From JBOGOC01 sp050747525 (lineage in GTDB: Bacteria > Acidobacteriota > Polarisedimenticolia > JACPZX01 > DASXTC01): a DNA stretch of 64,000 bases. Below are positions 60,193 to 64,000 of the stretch, one piece after another; position 1 is the stretch's first letter; every line of letters starts with the position of its first letter. The stretch is taken from NCBI GenBank assembly GCA_050747525.1, contig JBOGOC010000045.1, positions 84,890 to 148,889 of the forward strand, in the 5' to 3' direction. The translations under genes and the position numbers were made by a program. The notes beneath the pieces were generated by a model. That model had not been told where the DNA came from, did no database searches, and worked only from the letters and a program-made list of their open reading frames with translations.

Positions 60193-60786
60193 TCAGGGGG
60201 CCGGCGCTCCCTGAGGGCAGTCCGGCCCCGGAGCCGGATCCGGGGCCCCATACAGCGAGCGCACCACACGCGATCCCGCGGGATCCGGAATCAGGACGAA
60301 CAGGCTCGCGTGCATGGAGTCGCAGAGATCCGGCCACCGTGGCCCGCCCAGCGCGGCGATGATGGCGGGGATGGTGTTGGAGTGCCCCACCACCAGGACC
60401 ACCTCGCCGGCGTGCCTGCCCACGGCGGCGGCCACCGCACGGACATGCTCCTCGACCTTCCCCGACTCCACCGGGACCACCTCGGGAGAAAGACCGCGCA
60501 GGGAAGCCAGCGGCCCGGCGGTCTCCTGAGTGCGGCGCAGCTGCGTGGTGATGACGGCGCTCACGCCCGCGTCGCGCAGAGCGGCTGCGAGAGACTGCGC
60601 GCGCGCGGCGCCGGCCTCGGTGAGTGACGGATCGCCGGCGGGCTGAGCGGCCTTCTCCGCGTGACGCACCAGCAGGACCAGCTTTGGAGAGGAAGCCTCG
60701 GCGGCCCACCCGACGTCGCACACCGCCAGAGCGCTCAGACATGCGACGAGCGCCGATCGTCCCATCAGAGCCGCTTTCGGATTCAT
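60193..60786 (-). CDS. secreted histidine-phosphatase superfamily protein
   Basis: This 197-residue protein follows GGAGGTA and has a signal peptide ending near DVGWAAE. The catalytic motif is LLVRHAEKA, with the phospho-accepting histidine and arginine. SLTEAGAARAQSLAAAL and ITTQLRRTQETA follow, and the second histidine is in VVGHSNTIPAII. Unlike most members it is exported, so it acts in the periplasm. Sugar phosphates or phosphoprotein are possible substrates; none can be chosen. Confidence 0.85.
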   Translation of the reverse strand: MNPKAALMGRSALVACLSALAVCDVGWAAEASSPKLVLLVRHAEKAAQPAGDPSLTEAGAARAQSLAAALRDAGVSAVITTQLRRTQETAGPLASLRGLSPEVVPVESGKVEEHVRAVAAAVGRHAGEVVLVVGHSNTIPAIIAALGGPRWPDLCDSMHASLFVLIPDPAGSRVVRSLYGAPDPAPGPDCPQGAPAP

Positions 60787-61045
60787 CTGGGGTACCTCCT
60801 CTCTGCAGTTTACCCAGAGTTTGCTTGTCGGACACCTGACTCAGGCGTACGTTCGATACCACATGCCGATCGGTTCCGATGTGGACCCGGGCGGCAGGGC
60901 AAGCGGGATTGAGATGTCCGGCCCCGCATTGCCTGCGTCACTCGTTCTGAAAGCCCGCCCCCGCTGCCCCGCGGACGAACAGGCAGGCGACCGCGTCGTC
61001 TTCATCCCACGGGCCATTCCACGGCCACAGTGGAGGAGACGCTCG

Positions 61046-62239
61046 ATGAGACGCCTGAAGCTCGCCATGTTCGTGCTGTCCACCGCCTGTTTCGTGCTCC
61101 CCGCCGCGTTCGGCGATCCGGCTCCCGCCGAGGCGCCGGCCGGCTTCGACAACCAGCCCAACGGCCTGGTCGACCAGGAGCGATTCGACTTCCTGCGCGA
61201 GATCTTCGAGGAACGCGAGACGATCGAGGACGGGCTGGGGCCGGTCTACAACGCACAGGCCTGCGCCGAGTGTCACCAGAGCCCGATCACAGGGGGCGCG
61301 AGCCAGATCACCGAATTGCGCGCGGGCCGGTTCGACGGCTCGAGGTTCGTCGAGCATCCCGGCGGGTCGCTCATCAACGACCGCGCCATCGACGCCGGCT
61401 ATCAGGAGAAGGTGCTGCCGGGCCACGGCGTGAGAGCGCTGCGCTCTTCGCTCAGCATCCTGGGCGACGGCTTCGTCGAGTGCATCGACAGCAACGACCT
61501 GGTGGCCATCTCACGCAACCAGCCGTGGTCCATGCGCGGGCAGCTCATCCAGGTGCCGGTTCTGGAGGCGGATGGGGCGCTGAGGGCCGGGCGCTTCGGG
61601 TGGAAGAACCAGCACGCCAGCCTGGTGTCGTTCTCCGCGGACGCCTATCTCAACGAGATGGGGATCACCAGCCCGCTCCAGCCCGATGAGAACACCTCCA
61701 TGGGGCGCCCGGTGGACGACATCGACGGCGTGGAGGACCCGGAGGACGAAGGGGAGGACATCGAGTTCTTCGCGGAGTTCATGCGCGCCACGAAGGTGCC
61801 GCCGCGCGACGTCGAGCTGGCGTCCACTCCGAACGCGCAGGCCGGGAGCCGTCTGTTCGATCAGCTGGCCTGCGCGGTCTGCCACGTACGCACGCTCACC
61901 ACCGCGCCTCCCGGAACGCGGATCAATGGAGGCGCCTTCATCGTGCCTCAGGCGCTGGGGAGCAAGGTGATCCACCCCTTCGGGGACTTCCTGCTGCACG
62001 ACGTGGGGACCGGAGACGGCATCGTGCAGAACGGCGGCGGGTCCACACGCAACAAGCTGCGCACGGCGCCTCTCTGGGGGCTGCGTGCCCGCAACAGGTT
62101 CCTGCACGACGGCAGGGCGCTGACGCTTCAGGAGGCGATCCAGGCTCACCGCGGGGAGGCGTCCACGGCGACGTCCAGGTACTTCAGCCTGACCGACGGC
62201 CAGAAGAACCAGCTCCTGACCTTCCTGCGCTCGCTGTAA
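61046..62239 (+). CDS. di-haem oxidoreductase (DHOR/COG3488 type)
   Basis: The ATG at 61046 follows GGAGGAG by eight bases and begins a signal peptide (MFVLSTACFVLPAA). The 397-residue periplasmic protein has two haem-c sites: CAECH (Cys73, Cys76, His77) and CAVCH (Cys276, Cys279, His280). The family phrase QPNGLVDQERFDFL...GLGPVYNAQACAECHQSP precedes the first, and the C-terminal FLHDGRALTLQEAIQAHRGEA is standard. The family is related to MauG/cytochrome c peroxidase and is often called thiol oxidoreductase, though electron-transfer roles are mostly undefined. Its 3' end overlaps the next minus-strand gene by 56 bp. Confidence 0.9.
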   Translation: MRRLKLAMFVLSTACFVLPAAFGDPAPAEAPAGFDNQPNGLVDQERFDFLREIFEERETIEDGLGPVYNAQACAECHQSPITGGASQITELRAGRFDGSRFVEHPGGSLINDRAIDAGYQEKVLPGHGVRALRSSLSILGDGFVECIDSNDLVAISRNQPWSMRGQLIQVPVLEADGALRAGRFGWKNQHASLVSFSADAYLNEMGITSPLQPDENTSMGRPVDDIDGVEDPEDEGEDIEFFAEFMRATKVPPRDVELASTPNAQAGSRLFDQLACAVCHVRTLTTAPPGTRINGGAFIVPQALGSKVIHPFGDFLLHDVGTGDGIVQNGGGSTRNKLRTAPLWGLRARNRFLHDGRALTLQEAIQAHRGEASTATSRYFSLTDGQKNQLLTFLRSL

Positions 62240-62888
62240 CGGTCTCGGGGGGGGAGAGCAGGCGCCGCGTGCCCGCCGTGAAGGCTGCGGCGGCCAGCAG
62301 GCATCCGGCGCCGAAGAGCCACCAGCGAAAGGGCGGAGGGTTCAGCCCCAGAAGGGCCGCACGATAGTCGAGGGTGAACGACAGGAGCACGAGAAGCCCT
62401 CCGGCCACCGCGGCCGTCCAGTGGAGGCGTGAGAAGCGCAGCGCAATCCCGCGCGCGCGCACCCGGAGCAGGAAAAGGGCTCCGCCGATCAGCCCGATGC
62501 TGATCAGCACCGGGGCCAGCACCGGGCCGATCCACGGCACCGGGATGAGGAAGAGGATGTCCCAGGTCAGCAGCGAAGGAGGCCAGCCGAGGAAGACCCG
62601 GAGCCAGATGTAGTAGAAGATGTCCCACACGCCGAACAGAAAGCAGAAGTGCAGGAACCGCTGCCACCGATCGGATCCGCTGAGCCACACCACGGCCCAC
62701 AGCATCACGAGCGTGGCCAGCTCGCGCCCCACTTCGATGAGCGCCATCCTGTCCGGGATGATCACGATGGGGAAGGAGAACCCACCCGGATAGTACAGGG
62801 CCCGCAGGTAGACGACCACCGCCGACTCGACGACGGCCATGGCCACGGCGAACACCGCGAGGCCGGCCAGGCGGCCCCCCTCGCTCAT
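62184..62888 (-). CDS. hypothetical polytopic membrane protein
   Basis: The start at 62888 lies two bases after the RidA-like stop. The 234-residue protein has about six membrane segments (VFAVAMAVVESAVVVYLRAL, ELATLVMLWAVVWL, FLFGVWDIFYYIWL, VLAPVLISIGLIGGALFLL, AAVAGGLLVLLSFTL, WWLFGAGCLLAAAAF). Conserved-looking WDIFYYIW and a proline-rich WDILFLIPVPWIGPVLAP turn are the only marks. The family is uncharacterised. It is co-transcribed with the RidA-like gene and converges on the di-haem gene. Confidence 0.7.
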   Translation of the reverse strand: MSEGGRLAGLAVFAVAMAVVESAVVVYLRALYYPGGFSFPIVIIPDRMALIEVGRELATLVMLWAVVWLSGSDRWQRFLHFCFLFGVWDIFYYIWLRVFLGWPPSLLTWDILFLIPVPWIGPVLAPVLISIGLIGGALFLLRVRARGIALRFSRLHWTAAVAGGLLVLLSFTLDYRAALLGLNPPPFRWWLFGAGCLLAAAAFTAGTRRLLSPPETVTASAGRSGAGSSGRRSG

Positions 62889-62890
62889 GC

Positions 62891-63277
62891 TCACGGCAGC
62901 AGGGCGTCGGCTTCGACTTCGACCAGCATGTCGGGATCCACCAGGCCGCTCACTTCGACCATGGTGCACGCGGGCCGGATGTCGCGGAACACCTCGCCGT
63001 GGGCGCGGCCCGCCTCCTCCCACCGTGTGATGTCGGTGACGAAGAGGCGCGTGCGCACGACGTCGGACAGCGAGGCGCCGGCCTTGCGCAGGGCGGCTTC
63101 GATGTTGCGCAGTGCCTGGGCCGTCTGCACGTACATGTCGCCGCGTCCCACCAGGCTTCCATCGGGGCCCAGGGCGGTGGTCCCCGCCACGAAGATGTGC
63201 GGGCCCACCTTCACCGCGCGCGAGTAGCCGACGACCGGCTCCCACGGCGCTCCCGAGGAGATGAGACGGCGCTCCAT
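62891..63277 (-). CDS. RidA-family (YjgF) protein lacking the catalytic arginine
   Basis: The ATG at 63277 sits seven bases after a TATCAT -10. The 128-residue product has the RidA trimer fold motifs (YSRAVKVGPHIFVAGTTAL, QTAQALRNIEAALRKAGASL, TRLFVTDI, MLVEVEADAL). In E. coli RidA the motif PARSCVEV contains Arg105, which holds the carboxylate of the imine substrate. Here the aligned residue is Cys104 (RPACTMVEV). That pattern matches the Rid4-7 groups, so imine deaminase activity is doubtful. Confidence 0.87.
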   Translation of the reverse strand: MERRLISSGAPWEPVVGYSRAVKVGPHIFVAGTTALGPDGSLVGRGDMYVQTAQALRNIEAALRKAGASLSDVVRTRLFVTDITRWEEAGRAHGEVFRDIRPACTMVEVSGLVDPDMLVEVEADALLP

Positions 63278-63369
63278 GAGGCCAATGATACGATCCCGCG
63301 GTGCCCCCAGGGGCCCGTCCTTGTGTACAATGTGCTCATGCTCGGGAGAAAACAAAAGGAGGAAGGTTC

Positions 63370-63801
63370 ATGAGATCCGGTGTCTGGCTGGTGTCGGCGG
63401 CGGTGGCGGCGACGGTCGCGGTGGCGGCGCTCCCCGCGGCTCAGACGCGTCCGATGGGAGATGCAGCGCCCTCCCTGGCGGGGACGAAGTGGGTGGTGAC
63501 GGTCACTCCTGACGAGAAAGCGAAGGCGGCGGGAGAGAAGGCCTTCGAGGACACGATCATCTTCGAAGGCGAAATGGTCACCATGACCGAATGCAAGAAG
63601 GCCGGTTTCAGCGGCTCGAACTACAAGCAGGGGAAGACCAAGGAGGGCGTGACGTTCGAGACGACCCAGGAGAGCGCCACGGAAGGCAAGTCCACCTGGA
63701 AGGGTGAGGCGCTGGGTGACTCGATCCGCGGGACGATGAAGTGGAAGAAGAAGGACGGCAAGACCGCCGACTTCACGTTCGAGGGCAAGAAGGGCAGTTG
63801 A
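63370..63801 (+). CDS. hypothetical secreted protein
   Basis: The ATG at 63370 follows the long purine run AAAAGGAGGAAGG, an excellent ribosome-binding site, and a TACAAT -10 lies about 40 bases upstream. The 143-residue product has a signal peptide (VWLVSAAVAATVAVAALPAA) and a beta-rich domain (LAGTKWVVTVTPDEKAKAAG, EDTIIFEGEMVTMTECKKAG, GVTFETTQESA, GTMKWKKKDGKTADFTFEG). It looks like a lipocalin-like or META-type eight-strand barrel. No specific function can be given. Confidence 0.65.
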   Translation: MRSGVWLVSAAVAATVAVAALPAAQTRPMGDAAPSLAGTKWVVTVTPDEKAKAAGEKAFEDTIIFEGEMVTMTECKKAGFSGSNYKQGKTKEGVTFETTQESATEGKSTWKGEALGDSIRGTMKWKKKDGKTADFTFEGKKGS

Positions 63802-63933
63802 TCTGTTCAACCCTGGCAGTGGAATCTGCGAAGGATGATCCCGCGGCGGGATGACCGCCGCAGATCGAGAGCGACGCAGGGGCGCCGCCGGCCGGGAGTG
63901 GTCGAAGGGGCCCTCTGGAGCCTGAGCCGGGTT

Positions 63934-63979
63934 CACGCGAGCGTTGGCCGCGCGCGCTTTTGCGCGGCCAGCTCGCGTG
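63934..63979. terminator. long hairpin near window end
   Basis: CACGCGAGC (63934-63942) pairs with GCTCGCGTG (63971-63979) and TGGCCGCGC (63945-63953) with GCGCGGCCA (63962-63970), 18 base pairs with a two-base bulge and loop GCGCTTTT. It lies ~130 bp after the last gene. A smaller hairpin (ATCCCGC-G-GCGGGAT) is at 63838-63852. A terminator or a repeated extragenic element are both possible. Confidence 0.4.
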
Positions 63980-64000
63980 AGGCGAAGGCGGAAGCGGGAG

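Noticed and set aside
60859..60884. CCACAT/ATGTGG inverted repeat before the di-haem gene
   Set aside because: The six-bp arms are too short and isolated to support an operator call.
1..64000. tRNA, rRNA, CRISPR arrays and insertion sequences
   Set aside because: I looked for cloverleaf-like stretches, regularly spaced repeats, transposase motifs and terminal inverted repeats, and none was convincing.

Overview
The window is a gene-dense, GC-rich bacterial chromosome segment. No rRNA, tRNA, CRISPR array or insertion sequence was seen. Several gene families point to Acidobacteriota: five ~800-residue doubled FtsX/MacB permeases (the ADOP type, 'acidobacterial duplicated orphan permease'), three CRTAC1 (FG-GAP/VCBS plus ASPIC/UnbV) proteins, an ECF-like sigma factor paired with a Ser/Thr kinase, and many secreted TPR and VCBS proteins. 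The phylum is an inference from gene content. The class cannot be decided from this window.

Layout. 1-12.3 kb: secreted proteins (a PHM-like candidate copper protein, a CRTAC1 protein translationally coupled to a TPR protein, two tandem 854-residue metallophosphoesterases), bacterioferritin and a methyltransferase. 12.7-16.1 kb: a CelD/BcsL-type acetyltransferase, a small outer-membrane-barrel-like protein, and a PhzF-PaiB pair. 16.2-23.0 kb: a Kai-like signalling cluster (hybrid histidine kinase, KaiC, KaiB, KaiB, hybrid histidine kinase). 23.0-25.4 kb: a YHS protein, then a putative surface protein with an LPQTA sorting signal next to its likely sortase. 25.3-32.1 kb: a CRTAC1 protein and a 1426-residue CRTAC1-redoxin-TPR fusion. 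32.1-33.6 kb: an iron pair (FTR1 permease and VIT/CCC1 transporter) behind a promoter with a Fur-like box. 33.7-37.3 kb: a VOC protein and a sigma factor/kinase/membrane protein/DUF1579 operon. 37.3-41.1 kb: two coupled VCBS proteins and a small secreted protein.

41.1-58.7 kb is one ten-gene minus-strand operon: periplasmic adaptor, ATPase, permease, ATPase, four permeases, a sigma-54 activator and a sensor kinase. A sigma-54-like promoter (TGGCACGAGTCTTGTT) precedes the first gene, so the operon probably encodes its own activator. The last part (58.9-64.0 kb) holds a DUF4149-like membrane protein, a SYLF protein, a histidine phosphatase, a di-haem oxidoreductase, a RidA-like protein lacking the usual arginine, and small secreted proteins.

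Housekeeping promoters are readable (TTGAcn, 17-18 bp, TAnnnT). Several sit 6-9 bp upstream of a start codon with no ribosome-binding site, which suggests frequent leaderless transcripts. The systems most worth following are the kinase-KaiC-KaiB-KaiB-kinase cluster, the sortase/LPQTA pair in a presumed diderm, and the self-regulated multi-permease operon.
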